DNA from: Lentiprolixibacter aurantiacus | GTDB taxonomy: Bacteria > Bacteroidota > Bacteroidia > Flavobacteriales > Flavobacteriaceae | Length of the DNA: 64,000 bases | NCBI RefSeq assembly: GCF_026241225.1 | Contig: NZ_JAPFQP010000002.1 | Span: forward strand, 1 to 64,000 | Direction of reading: 5' to 3' | Shown: positions 17,756 through 28,394 of the stretch, piece by piece | Numbering within the stretch: position 1 is the first letter of the stretch | Layout of the letters: every line of letters starts with the position of its first letter | Notes under the pieces: model-generated | What the model was told of the DNA's origin: nothing | What the model saw: the letters and a program-made list of their open reading frames with translations, nothing else | Database searches by the model: none | Made by a program: the position numbers and the translations under genes

Positions 17756-18214
17756 TTAATACTGTCGTAATCTTATGGCCAGCGCATCACAAGCCTTGTC
17801 TATCAGGTCAAAAACGTATTCGAAACCTGAATCGCCTCCGTAATAGGGGTCCGGGACTTCTGAAGGTCCTGCTTCAATTTCTTCAAGTAGCAATTTTACC
17901 TTTTCATAATGCTCACTTTCTGCCGCTAGCTCTATTACGTCCTGGTAATTGCTTTGGTCCATAACAAATATGTGATCAAATCGTTCAAAATCTTCCCTTA
18001 CAAAACGACGGCAACGCTGACCAGAAATGTCAATCTGGTATTTCCTCGCTACCGCAACAGACCTGGGATCTGGTGGATTTCCAATATGATAACCTGCTGT
18101 TCCTGCCGAATCAACTTCAACAATTGAGGTGTCTATCTTGGATCTAAGAATACCTTCAGCCAATGGCGATCGGCAAATATTCCCGAGACACACCATTAAC
18201 ACCTTGGTTTTCAT
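17756..18214 (-). CDS. Low molecular weight protein-tyrosine phosphatase
   Basis: This 152-residue enzyme has the complete LMW-PTP signature at the N-terminus: the P-loop C9-LGNIC-R15-S16 and, near residue 120, the general-acid motif DPYYGG (Asp). Bacterial relatives dephosphorylate tyrosine kinases and capsule proteins, or arginine phosphate; the substrate is unknown here. It lies between dnaA and the RsmI-like gene on the same strand, seven bases after the dnaA stop. Confidence 0.93.
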   Translation of the reverse strand: MKTKVLMVCLGNICRSPLAEGILRSKIDTSIVEVDSAGTAGYHIGNPPDPRSVAVARKYQIDISGQRCRRFVREDFERFDHIFVMDQSNYQDVIELAAESEHYEKVKLLLEEIEAGPSEVPDPYYGGDSGFEYVFDLIDKACDALAIRLRQY

Positions 18215-18221
18215 TTGAATA

Positions 18222-19646
18222 TCAGGAAAATTTCTTGGTTAAGTCTTCTATGTACTTCCGGAATTGCTTATCGGTTTCTGCCAGGTTATCTACTGTTTTA
18301 CAGGCATGTAGTACAGTGGCATGGTCACGCTTCCCAATTTGAGATCCAATGCTGGCCAGTGAGGCCTTGGTGAATTTTTTCGCAAAGAACATGGCCAGCT
18401 GCCTCGCCTGAACAATATGGCGTTTTCTGGTCTTGGACTGTAATGTAGCCACATCCATTTCAAAGTAATCCGAAACTACTTTTTGAATGTAGTCTATAGA
18501 AACTTCCCTTTTGGTATTCTTGACGAATTTTTCCACAACCTGCCTTGCAAGGTCAAGGGTCACTTCTTTTTTATTGAATGATGATTGGGCAATAAGGGAA
18601 ATAATAGCCCCTTCCAGTTCGCGGATATTTGTTTTGATGTGCTTGGCAACATATTCCACGATTTCATCCGGCATTTCTACACCATCCCGGTATAACTTGT
18701 TTTTCAGGATGGAAATGCGGGTTTCATAATCCGGACTCTGTAGTTCTGCAGATAGCCCCCATTTAAAGCGAGACAGAAGTCGTTGTTCAATATCCTGCAT
18801 ATCCACGGGAGCCTTGTCTGAGGTAAGGATTACCTGCTTGCCATTCTGATGCAAGTGGTTGAATATGTGGAAGAAAACATCCTGTGTACCCGATTTTCCC
18901 GAGAAGAATTGCACGTCATCTATGATCAGTACATCGATCAGTTGATAAAAGTGGATAAAATCGTTCCGGGTATTCTTTTTTACTGACTCAATATACTGCT
19001 GGGTAAATTTCTCCGCCGAGATGTACAATACTGTCCTTTCCGGGTATTTGTCTTTGATTTCAATACCGATCGCGTGAGCAAGGTGAGTCTTACCAAGTCC
19101 TACCCCGCCAAAAATCAAAAGTGGGTTAAAGGAGGTGCCCCCTGGTTTGTTGGCAACAGCAAGTCCTGCAGACCGGGCCAGCCGGTTTGAGTCCCCTTCG
19201 AGAAAATTGTCAAAACTGTAATTGGGATTGAGCTGGGATTCTATCTTAATGTTCCGAATCCCCGGAATCACAAAAGGATTCTTTAACTCCGGATTTTTAG
19301 ATTTTATAGGTACATCCATCTCCTGTGGGGAAACCTGGCCCCGATTTGCGCTTGGAATCCGTTCGGTGAAAGGTTCCCGGTTACCGTAGGTGTTTTCCAT
19401 TTTAATAATGTACACCAGCTTGGCCTGTTCGCCGAGCTCTTTGGTAAGCGCTACTTTTAATAATTTTACATAGTGCTCTTCCAGCCACTCGTAGAAAAAT
19501 TTGCTGGGCACTTCAATGCTCAGTACATTTTCCGCAAGCTTTATCGGTTTTATGGGCTCGAACCAAGTCTTGAATGCCTGCGGTTGGATATTGTCCTGGA
19601 TAAAAGCCAAGCAATTTTTCCAAACGGAATTAGCAGAAACACTCAT
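18222..19646 (-). CDS. dnaA: Chromosomal replication initiator DnaA
   Basis: The 474-residue initiator binds DnaA boxes at oriC and melts the origin. Domain I (about 1-85), a short linker, the AAA+ domain with Walker A GGVGLGKTH (K186) and Walker B LIIDDVQFF (D243, D244), and the C-terminal helix-turn-helix domain with KRDHATVLHACKTV are all present. Upstream, a terminator-like hairpin (19694-19716) lies in the probable mRNA leader and a 24-bp inverted repeat lies just beyond. I see no cluster of TTATCCACA boxes, so oriC is not evidently here. Confidence 0.97.
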   Translation of the reverse strand: MSVSANSVWKNCLAFIQDNIQPQAFKTWFEPIKPIKLAENVLSIEVPSKFFYEWLEEHYVKLLKVALTKELGEQAKLVYIIKMENTYGNREPFTERIPSANRGQVSPQEMDVPIKSKNPELKNPFVIPGIRNIKIESQLNPNYSFDNFLEGDSNRLARSAGLAVANKPGGTSFNPLLIFGGVGLGKTHLAHAIGIEIKDKYPERTVLYISAEKFTQQYIESVKKNTRNDFIHFYQLIDVLIIDDVQFFSGKSGTQDVFFHIFNHLHQNGKQVILTSDKAPVDMQDIEQRLLSRFKWGLSAELQSPDYETRISILKNKLYRDGVEMPDEIVEYVAKHIKTNIRELEGAIISLIAQSSFNKKEVTLDLARQVVEKFVKNTKREVSIDYIQKVVSDYFEMDVATLQSKTRKRHIVQARQLAMFFAKKFTKASLASIGSQIGKRDHATVLHACKTVDNLAETDKQFRKYIEDLTKKFS

Positions 19647-19693
19647 TTTATAGAACCCGGTTTGTGTTGGTTAGTGACTTAAGTTAGCTGGTC

Positions 19694-19716
19694 AAAAAAA
19701 GAGCTCGAAAAGCTCT
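19694..19716 (-). promoter_or_regulatory. Terminator-like hairpin in the dnaA leader
   Basis: On the - strand AGAGCT-TTTCG-AGCTCT is followed at once by six to seven T, the form of an intrinsic terminator. It points toward dnaA, about 50 bases before the ATG. No - strand gene lies upstream to be terminated, so attenuation of dnaA is a candidate role. Confidence 0.5.
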
Positions 19717-19739
19717 CACATAGATGGACAAATATGTGA
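19716..19739. promoter_or_regulatory. 24-bp inverted repeat in the dnaA / thioesterase gap
   Basis: TCACATA-N10-TATGTGA is a perfect 7-bp inverted repeat in the divergent gap. The - strand CATATTTG inside it is one base from a -7 box, so a regulator bound here could control dnaA. The remaining gap (19740-19851) holds A and T tracts. Confidence 0.4.
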
Positions 19740-19851
19740 ACAAAAAAGCTAAAAAAAAAATCAAATAGGGTTGAATTTATTGTTTTTTTTTCGCATGTTC
19801 CCAGCCCATTTTTCGATAACTCTTAAAGATAAAGTTTTTAACCGAATATTC

Positions 19852-20253
19852 ATGTTTCAAAACGAAATTTCTTTGCGCGTACGTTATGGTGAAACAGACC
19901 AGATGGGAGTGGTCTACCACGGCAATTATGCGCAATATCTGGAGATGGGACGGGTTGAATGGTTGCGGGCGTTGGGAATTTCCTACAAAAAAATGGAAGA
20001 ATCCGGCCTAATCCTACCCGTGATATTACTGCACATAAATTTTAAAAAATCAGCGGTTTATGACGACCGGATCAGGGTGGTAACCCGCCTGAAATCCAGC
20101 CCTGTAGTCAGGATAGAATTTGACTATGAGATATACAATGAAAATGATGAATTATTGGCTACTGCAAATACAGTTTTGGCGTTTATGGATAAAGAAACGA
20201 ACAGGCCCACCCGTTGCCCGCAATACCTCCTGGACAAATTAAATCTAAAATGA
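19852..20253 (+). CDS. Acyl-CoA thioesterase (YbgC/FadM, 4HBT hotdog family)
   Basis: This hotdog-fold protein of about 133 residues has the 4HBT signature RVRYGETDQMGVVYHGNYAQYLEMGR, whose Asp is the catalytic residue of the YbgC-type thioesterases. It probably hydrolyses acyl-CoA thioesters; the acyl chain is unknown. The ATG at 19852 gives the standard family N-terminus. A start at 19771 would add 27 residues encoded by a T-rich leader. It diverges from dnaA. Confidence 0.9.
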   Translation: MFQNEISLRVRYGETDQMGVVYHGNYAQYLEMGRVEWLRALGISYKKMEESGLILPVILLHINFKKSAVYDDRIRVVTRLKSSPVVRIEFDYEIYNENDELLATANTVLAFMDKETNRPTRCPQYLLDKLNLK

Positions 20254-20274
20254 GAATTCGCTGTGAGAGAAGTG

Positions 20275-20895
20275 CTAGTTTTCTGTCACCTCATCCACAT
20301 CTACCTTATAGAAGGAATGAATAGCTTCCAAAAACCTTGATTTTTTGCTTAATGGTACTTCTACAACAAATAATGCTTCCTCCTGCAGGTCTCGTTTTAC
20401 AACTTCCAGCTCCATTCTGCTGATCAACCGCTCCACCGCATTCATTTGGGAATAATTAAAAGTTAGCCGATATCCGCAGCTAACAGATAGTTCCTGCACC
20501 TTTCCCTCTTCAAGGGTACTTCGGGCAGTCTCCCTGTACGCTGAGATAAGTCCGCCTACCCCCAATTTAACCCCTCCAAAATACCGCACCACAAAAACAA
20601 CAATATTGGTTAATTCCAAAGAATTGATTTGTCCGTAAATGGGAACACCGGCCGAATTTCTGGGCTCACCATCGTCCTGAACCCGATAAGTAGGATCACT
20701 TACCCCTAATTTCCAGGCATAGCAGATATGATTGGCATCTGCATATCGCTGTTTCAGTTCTTCCAGGTGAGCACTAATTTCCTGCTCGGAACGAACTGGA
20801 TATGCATATCCAATGAACTTGCTTTTACGTTCTTTAAAAATTACCTGTTCAACAGGCTCCCTGAGCATTCGGTATGTTCCTGTTTCATCAGACAT
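20275..20895 (-). CDS. IMPACT family protein (YigZ-like)
   Basis: This protein of about 206 residues belongs to the IMPACT/YigZ (UPF0029) family. The conserved block is clear: FKERKSKFIGYAYPV, then the DANHICYAWKLG region, DDGEPRNSAGVPIYGQI and VRYFGGVKLGVGGL, followed by a C-terminal ferredoxin-like domain (DUF1949 type). Bacterial members are linked to translation or stress, without a fixed role. The ATG at 20895 shares a TAATG overlap with the stop of the upstream EamA gene, which decides the start over an upstream in-frame codon. Confidence 0.9.
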   Translation of the reverse strand: MSDETGTYRMLREPVEQVIFKERKSKFIGYAYPVRSEQEISAHLEELKQRYADANHICYAWKLGVSDPTYRVQDDGEPRNSAGVPIYGQINSLELTNIVVFVVRYFGGVKLGVGGLISAYRETARSTLEEGKVQELSVSCGYRLTFNYSQMNAVERLISRMELEVVKRDLQEEALFVVEVPLSKKSRFLEAIHSFYKVDVDEVTEN

Positions 20896-21761
20896 TAGAA
20901 AAGGGCAATGAGAATTATACTGGTTACTGCCAACGCAATACCTCCCCAATTTCTAATGCTGATCTGTTCCCTGAACAAAGCAATGCCAAGCAGAGTGGTT
21001 AGCATTACAATAGCAACATTGTTCAGCGTAAATATGGAGGCACTGTTTAGGAAATTATTTTGCAGGGCCCTGAGCAGGAAATAAATGGAAAAGAAGTTGG
21101 GTACCCCAAGGGCAACTCCTCCGAGAATATTTCGAAAATTAAACGCAAAGGCAACTGTGCCCTTTTTAAAGAGCACGAACAATACTCCACTGAAGGCCGC
21201 AGATGCGAAAATAGTGGCCGAAAGCAGGGAAAATTCAGCCTCGCCCACATGGTATTCCTGCAGGTACTTTATGCTAGAATCAATGATTCCCGATCCCAGA
21301 AAAACCAGAAGGGGAAGCCACAGGCTGTGGCTGTTTAAAGTCTGCGGGGTTTTGTCTTTCATGGAGGTTAAAATAACAGCCCCCAGGGCTAGCGCAATCC
21401 CCAGCCATTTTAACCAGCCAAGTTGTTCTCTGTAAACAAGTATTCCTAAAATTACCGGAATGACCAGAGACATTTTTGTAGCCACTGAGGCTACGGATAC
21501 GCCCATAACCTGTGAGGTCCTGGCCATCAGGTTAAAGATCAGGATGAAAAGTACCCCTAAAATCAGGGTTACCGGGAACCAGCTTGTTGAAGGTATTTCC
21601 AGTAAGCTTATTTCTCCCCGGTAGAATAACAATCCCACAAGGCAGGCAGTGAGGTAGTTAACAATGATAGCGTACAAAGTTTCTACCCTGTGGACAGCAT
21701 ATAGCTTGAAAACCACAAAAATGAAACTGGAACAAAGTATGCTGAGGAGGAGATCAAGCAT
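20895..21761 (-). CDS. EamA/DMT family transporter
   Basis: This 288-residue inner-membrane protein has ten hydrophobic helices arranged as two EamA repeats (about 1-135 and 145-288), the layout of the drug/metabolite transporter superfamily. Features include GVSVASVATKMSLVIPVILGI in repeat one and the SIFTLNNVAIVMLTTLLGI segment in repeat two. Substrates vary (amino acids, nucleotide sugars, drugs) and cannot be inferred. Its start overlaps the end of the HAD gene by 8 bases. Confidence 0.88.
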   Translation of the reverse strand: MLDLLLSILCSSFIFVVFKLYAVHRVETLYAIIVNYLTACLVGLLFYRGEISLLEIPSTSWFPVTLILGVLFILIFNLMARTSQVMGVSVASVATKMSLVIPVILGILVYREQLGWLKWLGIALALGAVILTSMKDKTPQTLNSHSLWLPLLVFLGSGIIDSSIKYLQEYHVGEAEFSLLSATIFASAAFSGVLFVLFKKGTVAFAFNFRNILGGVALGVPNFFSIYFLLRALQNNFLNSASIFTLNNVAIVMLTTLLGIALFREQISIRNWGGIALAVTSIILIALF

Positions 21762-22365
21762 CCGACAGTTTTTTACTCAGATCTACAATGTCTTCTATCC
21801 CGGGGTTGAGATGCCAGACGCGGATACCCAGACCGGCTGCAGATTGGGTATTCTCCAGATTATCATCTACAAAAAAAGTTTCGTTCGGCTGCAACTCAAA
21901 CCGTTCAAGCATATACCGGAATATTTCAGGCTCCGGCTTTCTCATTTGCATTTCGTGTGACAGGCAGACCGATTCGAAACAATTGGCAAACCTGCTGAAG
22001 TGACTATTACCCAAAGATTCCTTTACATATGTCATATGCAGTTCATTGGTGTTGCTTAGCAGGAACATCCGGTATGAATTGCTCCTGGCGAGAGCTTCCA
22101 AAAATTCCAGGCGATAATCCGGGAAGTCCAGCAGGATTGCATTCCATGCAGATATGAGCTGCCGGTCCTCTACATTTGGAAAAAAAGGCTTAACACGTTC
22201 CAGGAATGAGGCAGTAGAGAAACTACCTTTTTCATAGGCCAGGAATAAATGCATTAATTCAGGATCAGGCTCAGACATTCCCAACTGGTTAAGCTCCCTC
22301 AGGGTCGCAGCCTTGTCCAGATTGATAAATATATCTCCAAAATCAAAGATGATGTTTTTAATCAT
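21754..22365 (-). CDS. HAD-superfamily hydrolase (subfamily IA)
   Basis: This 203-residue protein has HAD motif I as FDFGDIFINLD (the first Asp is the nucleophile; the usual DxD is changed to DFGD as in YihX-like members), motif II LLSNTNELH, the KPEPEIF lysine and motif IV FVDDNLENTQSAAGLG. It likely dephosphorylates sugar phosphates or nucleotides, as YihX does with glucose-1-phosphate, but the substrate is not certain. It overlaps ribD at its start and EamA at its end, so it belongs to a ribD-HAD-EamA-IMPACT transcript. Confidence 0.9.
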   Translation of the reverse strand: MIKNIIFDFGDIFINLDKAATLRELNQLGMSEPDPELMHLFLAYEKGSFSTASFLERVKPFFPNVEDRQLISAWNAILLDFPDYRLEFLEALARSNSYRMFLLSNTNELHMTYVKESLGNSHFSRFANCFESVCLSHEMQMRKPEPEIFRYMLERFELQPNETFFVDDNLENTQSAAGLGIRVWHLNPGIEDIVDLSKKLSDA

Positions 22366-23410
22366 TGTAGATGATTTTTAACTGATCGGGTCCAATTTCA
22401 TGAATTTGCTCATTATTTGCATCCATATCCGGGGCTTTCAGGCCATTTCCGAAGGTCACAGGCCCTCTAAAAATCCGGGCTTCATCCCATAAATTTTCAT
22501 CCAAAAACAGATCAAGCACCTTTCTGCCGCCTTCGACGATTACACTGGCTATACCCTGTTTCCATAGCACTTCAAGTATGCCTTTGGCGTGAAATTCATT
22601 TTTAGGAATCTTAATATATTGATTTCCAGGGTGGTTGTCCCAGGGGCTGTCCATTTGGGTTAGTATCAGGGTAAGTGTATCACCCTTCAGGATTCTATAG
22701 TGCTCTGGCACCCTGAGTTTTCTGTCCAAAAGCACCCGCAGTGGATTTTTACCCTTCCAGTTTCTTGTCGTAAGGGAAGGGTTGTCTTTAAGGGCTGTAT
22801 TCGTTCCAACCAGTACAGCTTGTTCCTCGCTCCTCCATTTATGAACCAACTGCCTTGAAGCATTTGAACTGATCCAATAGGGTTGGGGGTCTGAATCCCT
22901 GAGATCCTGCGCGGGGGCAAGGTACCCATCTGCACTTTCAGCCCATTTCAGTATTACATAGGGCCGTTTCTTTTCGTGATAGGTAAGGAACCTGCAGTGG
23001 TGGAGCCGGCAGTCCTCTTCCAGTATTCCCATGACCACCTTGCATCCACTTTTCTTTAATAACTTAAACCCCACGCCGGCAACCTTTTCGTGAGGATCCT
23101 TAGTTCCAATAACCACGGTGGGTATTCCATGTTTAATAATTAAATCCGTACAGGGAGGTGTTTTACCGTGATGGGAGCAAGGCTCCAGGGTAACATATAA
23201 TGTAGATTCTGCCAGCAGTGCCTTATCCCTTACTGAATTAATCGCATTTACCTCTGCATGCGGCCCGCCAAATGCATTGGTAAAACCTTCGCCTATAATG
23301 GAATCCTTGTGAACAATTACGGCTCCTACCATGGGGTTGGGAAGGGCAGAACCCATGGCGTTTTTCGCAATTTCAATGCATCTGGCCATGTATTTTTCGT
23401 GTATCTTCAC
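22358..23410 (-). CDS. ribD: Bifunctional riboflavin deaminase/reductase RibD
   Basis: This 350-residue enzyme performs the deamination and then the reduction step after GTP cyclohydrolase II in riboflavin synthesis. The deaminase domain (about 1-145) carries the zinc site H51-A-E53 and C78...C87 (PCSHHGKTPPC). The reductase domain (about 150-350) has the KWAESADGYLA block and GIASVIVEGGRKVLD. The start is a GTG (MKIHEKYM), a conserved flavobacterial N-terminus; an internal ATG 21 bases on would lose it. A -7 box lies four bases before the GTG. Confidence 0.94.
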   Translation of the reverse strand: MKIHEKYMARCIEIAKNAMGSALPNPMVGAVIVHKDSIIGEGFTNAFGGPHAEVNAINSVRDKALLAESTLYVTLEPCSHHGKTPPCTDLIIKHGIPTVVIGTKDPHEKVAGVGFKLLKKSGCKVVMGILEEDCRLHHCRFLTYHEKKRPYVILKWAESADGYLAPAQDLRDSDPQPYWISSNASRQLVHKWRSEEQAVLVGTNTALKDNPSLTTRNWKGKNPLRVLLDRKLRVPEHYRILKGDTLTLILTQMDSPWDNHPGNQYIKIPKNEFHAKGILEVLWKQGIASVIVEGGRKVLDLFLDENLWDEARIFRGPVTFGNGLKAPDMDANNEQIHEIGPDQLKIIYND

Positions 23411-23414
23411 CTGG

Positions 23415-23422
23415 CAAAAATA
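23415..23422 (-). promoter_or_regulatory. -7 box of ribD
   Basis: On the - strand this reads TATTTTTG and is four bases from the GTG start at 23410. The -33 region is weak. No FMN riboswitch fits in the 81-base gap. Confidence 0.5.
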
Positions 23423-23491
23423 GGATATTCACCATGAATGTTCACAGGTGTTTTATCCATTACCCTGAAGAGGATCCAAAAACCGGGATAG

Positions 23492-24355
23492 ATGTTGTTG
23501 CGAGAATTGAGAAAGCTGTATCATAAGGAACTGGAAGCAATTTATCCGGTTTCAGAAATAGATAGTATTCTGGATATTCTGCTGGAATATTATCACGGGA
23601 TTGGACGCTTTGTACTTGCCTTGCAGCCTGGCTTCAGCCTTACCAAAAAAGAGGAGCAACCCCTCATCGAGGCACTGGCGCGTTTGCTTGAAGAAGAGCC
23701 TGTTCAGTACATAACGGGAAGCGCACACTTTTTTGGGTTAGATTTTAAAGTAAATGCCAATGTATTGATTCCAAGGCCGGAGACAGAAGATTTGATTCGC
23801 TGGATACTGGAAGGTTTAGGAGATAAAAAACAAAAGCTGAATATACTCGATATTGGAACAGGTAGCGGTAATATCGCTATAAGCCTGGCCAGTCAGCTGC
23901 CCCAATCACAGGTCTATGCCCTTGATATTTCACAGCAGGCACTGGATCTCGCAGAGATTAACGCAAGGGCAAACCAGGTTGATGTCAAATTCATTTCAGG
24001 GGATATCAGAAAACTTAATTCACTGGACAGATCTTTTAATATTATTGTATCCAACCCACCCTATGTTCGGATATCAGAAAGCAGGGAGATGAAGAACAAT
24101 GTTAAAAAATACGAACCCTGGCAAGCACTGTTTGTGCCGGATGAGGCCCCGCTCTTGTTTTATGAATGTATAGCAAATTTTGGCAGAAAGAATTTAAAGC
24201 AGGGAGGACAGCTTTATCTTGAGATAAACCAATACCTGGGCAATGAGGTGGTCCAATTGCTTAAGGAAAAGGATTATAAGCATATAGAATTAAAACCAGA
24301 CCTCTTTGGTAAAGACCGTATGGTTAAAGCGGTATTTAATGGTAAAACACTTTGA
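23492..24355 (+). CDS. prmC: Release factor glutamine methyltransferase PrmC
   Basis: This 287-residue enzyme methylates the glutamine of the GGQ motif in release factors RF1 and RF2. It has an N-terminal helical domain (about 1-85), the SAM motif DIGTGSGNIA (G122, G124, G126) and the catalytic NPPY (188-191) that binds the glutamine side chain. It diverges from ribD and precedes ligA with a 63-base gap. Confidence 0.95.
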   Translation: MLLRELRKLYHKELEAIYPVSEIDSILDILLEYYHGIGRFVLALQPGFSLTKKEEQPLIEALARLLEEEPVQYITGSAHFFGLDFKVNANVLIPRPETEDLIRWILEGLGDKKQKLNILDIGTGSGNIAISLASQLPQSQVYALDISQQALDLAEINARANQVDVKFISGDIRKLNSLDRSFNIIVSNPPYVRISESREMKNNVKKYEPWQALFVPDEAPLLFYECIANFGRKNLKQGGQLYLEINQYLGNEVVQLLKEKDYKHIELKPDLFGKDRMVKAVFNGKTL

Positions 24356-24382
24356 TATTTTCGTCCTGGAGACTAATATTGA

Positions 24383-26413
<2,031 letters not shown>

Positions 26414-26435
26414 ATCCCGACTAGGACTAAACCGA

Positions 26436-27197
26436 TTAGTTCCCGCTGAGCTCTTTGTTGTATACCCAGATTTCATCCCATCGATTATCAAAGGTGGCAT
26501 CCCTGTTTCTAATGAAACGGTCCCATGAATTGGCCCCGTGAACTTTTTCAAAGGTCTCGGGGAATGGCCAGGATTTTTCAAAGTCGGTCCAGCTTTTATG
26601 GAATGAAACAGTAGCGATATGACGGCCAATGTCGCCCTGTTGAAATTCATTTACATAAATGCCAAATGGGTTTTCGCCCGGCATAGCTTTTACGGTTTCG
26701 CTGACCATTTTGAAATGGTTTTGAACCCCGAAGTTCATCCCTTCACGGATTTCCCAGTATCGGGTGAACAATATAGGGTAATCACCAGGGTCATCGCCCA
26801 TCATGCCGGTATTGGATAACTCAATATCTCCGGCCCAGTATTCCCCTTGCTGAACACGGCGAACATAGGTCAGGATATTGTCTCTCCAGTCTTCATCATG
26901 TCCTCCGGCAGAGGGTCTGGCATCCAGATGCCTGTACTGCAGTGGCCCCATGATCCATACCATTTTTCCTGTATCAGGACCCGTAACGATGTTGTAGACA
27001 GAAGCCTGGTAAGGCCCTTCTTTGTGGTATTTCTGATTGTGTTTCCTCATGTTTTCTCCCAGCGTCTTCAGTTTGGTGTTATCTGGGATTAGAATGATAG
27101 TTTCCCATAAAGGCGATTCCGCTTCCTGGGCAGTAAGCTGGTTGGAATAGCCCAGAATGAGCATCGTTGTAAAGAGGAATAAGAAAGTTTTTTTCAT
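26436..27197 (-). CDS. Exported protein of unknown function
   Basis: I do not recognise this 253-residue protein. Residues 1-23 form a standard signal peptide ending in LTAQ/E, so it is secreted to the periplasm or surface. The mature part is rich in Trp, Tyr and Gly with repeated aromatic motifs (WIMGPLQYRHLDAR, FEKSWPFPETFEKVHGANSW), and two half-similar segments suggest a dimeric alpha/beta-barrel type fold such as NIPSNAP or EthD-like domains. That is a guess from texture only. It stands alone between ligA and a divergent small gene. Confidence 0.72.
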   Translation of the reverse strand: MKKTFLFLFTTMLILGYSNQLTAQEAESPLWETIILIPDNTKLKTLGENMRKHNQKYHKEGPYQASVYNIVTGPDTGKMVWIMGPLQYRHLDARPSAGGHDEDWRDNILTYVRRVQQGEYWAGDIELSNTGMMGDDPGDYPILFTRYWEIREGMNFGVQNHFKMVSETVKAMPGENPFGIYVNEFQQGDIGRHIATVSFHKSWTDFEKSWPFPETFEKVHGANSWDRFIRNRDATFDNRWDEIWVYNKELSGN

Positions 27198-27338
27198 GAT
27201 TTCATATATTTATTAAAGGTTAGGTATTTGTGATTGTGGGCGAAGTAAATGTTCCCTGCTCAAAAAACATTTCTATTTAGGACAAGCATCTACTTTTAAT
27301 GTCCGAAGACCTATTAAATTTTATCCGGGACTCTCAAT

Positions 27339-27647
27339 ATGATTCCAAAAAATTACAATGCATTTGTTGAATCCTTTACAGGAGAAAACCCGAATGCACT
27401 ATGGCCGGAAGCCTTAAAAGCACTTTGGTACGATGGTAAAGGGGATTGGGAAAAAGCCCATAGTATTGCCCAGGATGTTCCAACGGTACTTGGAAACTGG
27501 ATCCATGCTTATCTGCATCGGAAGGAAGGGGACGAGTGGAACGCAGGATACTGGTATCAAAGGGCTTATCGGGAATATCCTGCTGTTGGCCTCAATAAAG
27601 AATTTGAGGAATTGGTCAAAGCAGTTATAAAGTCAAAAAGGGTCTGA
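27339..27647 (+). CDS. Conserved small protein of unknown function
   Basis: This 102-residue soluble protein is of a kind I know as widely distributed but uncharacterised. The recognisable block is ALWPEALKALWYDGKGDWEKAHSIAQD followed by WIHAYLHRKEGDEWNAGYWYQRA: a helical pair with many tryptophans, resembling a single tetratricopeptide-like hairpin. No catalytic residues are visible. It ends one base before the convergent DUF6090 gene. Confidence 0.82.
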   Translation: MIPKNYNAFVESFTGENPNALWPEALKALWYDGKGDWEKAHSIAQDVPTVLGNWIHAYLHRKEGDEWNAGYWYQRAYREYPAVGLNKEFEELVKAVIKSKRV

Positions 27648-27648
27648 T

Positions 27649-28359
27649 TTACTTACTCAATTCGATTTCCATATCAATTTCATTGGTCAGTGAATCAATT
27701 TCTTCAATTGCTGCCTTGTAAACCATCTCTTTCTCTTCCATAACCCGCTTTAACAGGATCAGCATGTTTTGAAATTCATAAGAATATAGGACTTCGTTAT
27801 CTACCGTTTCCATTTGGGCAAATTTGATATTGTCCGATGCCCAGCTGGAAACATAATCCAGAATAATGTCCCAGTGAATGTTCTCCATACGGTTAATGTA
27901 TTGAAAGCGCCATTCCAATCCCCGTATACCCTTGATTATCTTTTCGTTAGAAAGAAGTTTAACATCTCCACTATTCACCAGGGTTTCATAAATGTTTCCA
28001 TCCTGATCAAAATCTGAATAATTGAACATATAAGGGATAGTTTGGATAAGCGTATCCTGCTTACCCGGGTCACCACTCAGGCTTGTTTCAAGAGCATAAT
28101 TAAACATCTCCAGATGCGTCCCGTTGTAATCAATCTGGCCATTGAACCCGTAGCGATATTGTTCCAAATCCCCTTTAAGGTTTGAGTAGTACTTTAACTC
28201 TTCAATTCTATTCAGGCGCTGCTCATTCCATTTGTCAACCTGGAACGCAAGCAGTATTCCTATCATTACCAACAAAATTTCCCCCAGGGCATACAGTACA
28301 TATTTACGGAATTTGCCTTCCTCTATAAGACTTTGCCTCAAGTTACGAAAGAGTTTCAT
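27649..28359 (-). CDS. DUF6090 family membrane-anchored protein
   Basis: This 236-residue protein matches the flavobacterial DUF6090 pattern: an N-terminal basic segment KLFRNLRQSLIEEGKFRKY, one membrane helix (YALGEILLVMIGILLAFQV, about 22-41) and the WNEQRLNRIEELKYYSNLKGDL block, followed by a helical extracytoplasmic or cytoplasmic domain of unknown role. Flavobacterial genomes carry many copies. It sits 35 bases downstream of the alcohol dehydrogenase on the same strand. Confidence 0.85.
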   Translation of the reverse strand: MKLFRNLRQSLIEEGKFRKYVLYALGEILLVMIGILLAFQVDKWNEQRLNRIEELKYYSNLKGDLEQYRYGFNGQIDYNGTHLEMFNYALETSLSGDPGKQDTLIQTIPYMFNYSDFDQDGNIYETLVNSGDVKLLSNEKIIKGIRGLEWRFQYINRMENIHWDIILDYVSSWASDNIKFAQMETVDNEVLYSYEFQNMLILLKRVMEEKEMVYKAAIEEIDSLTNEIDMEIELSK

Positions 28360-28394
28360 GGTCTGATGTTTCTAGAATAGGTTCTGATAGGTAA

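Noticed and set aside
18940-18960. A DnaA-box-like GTGGATAA inside dnaA
   Set aside because: A single, imperfect match within coding sequence; no cluster, so no origin claim.
19740-19800. A and T tracts near dnaA as an origin unwinding element
   Set aside because: AT tracts alone are not enough without DnaA boxes.
27247-27272. AAATGTT-N12-AACATTT inverted repeat between divergent genes
   Set aside because: The arms are AT-rich and the spacer long; chance is plausible in an AT-rich gap.
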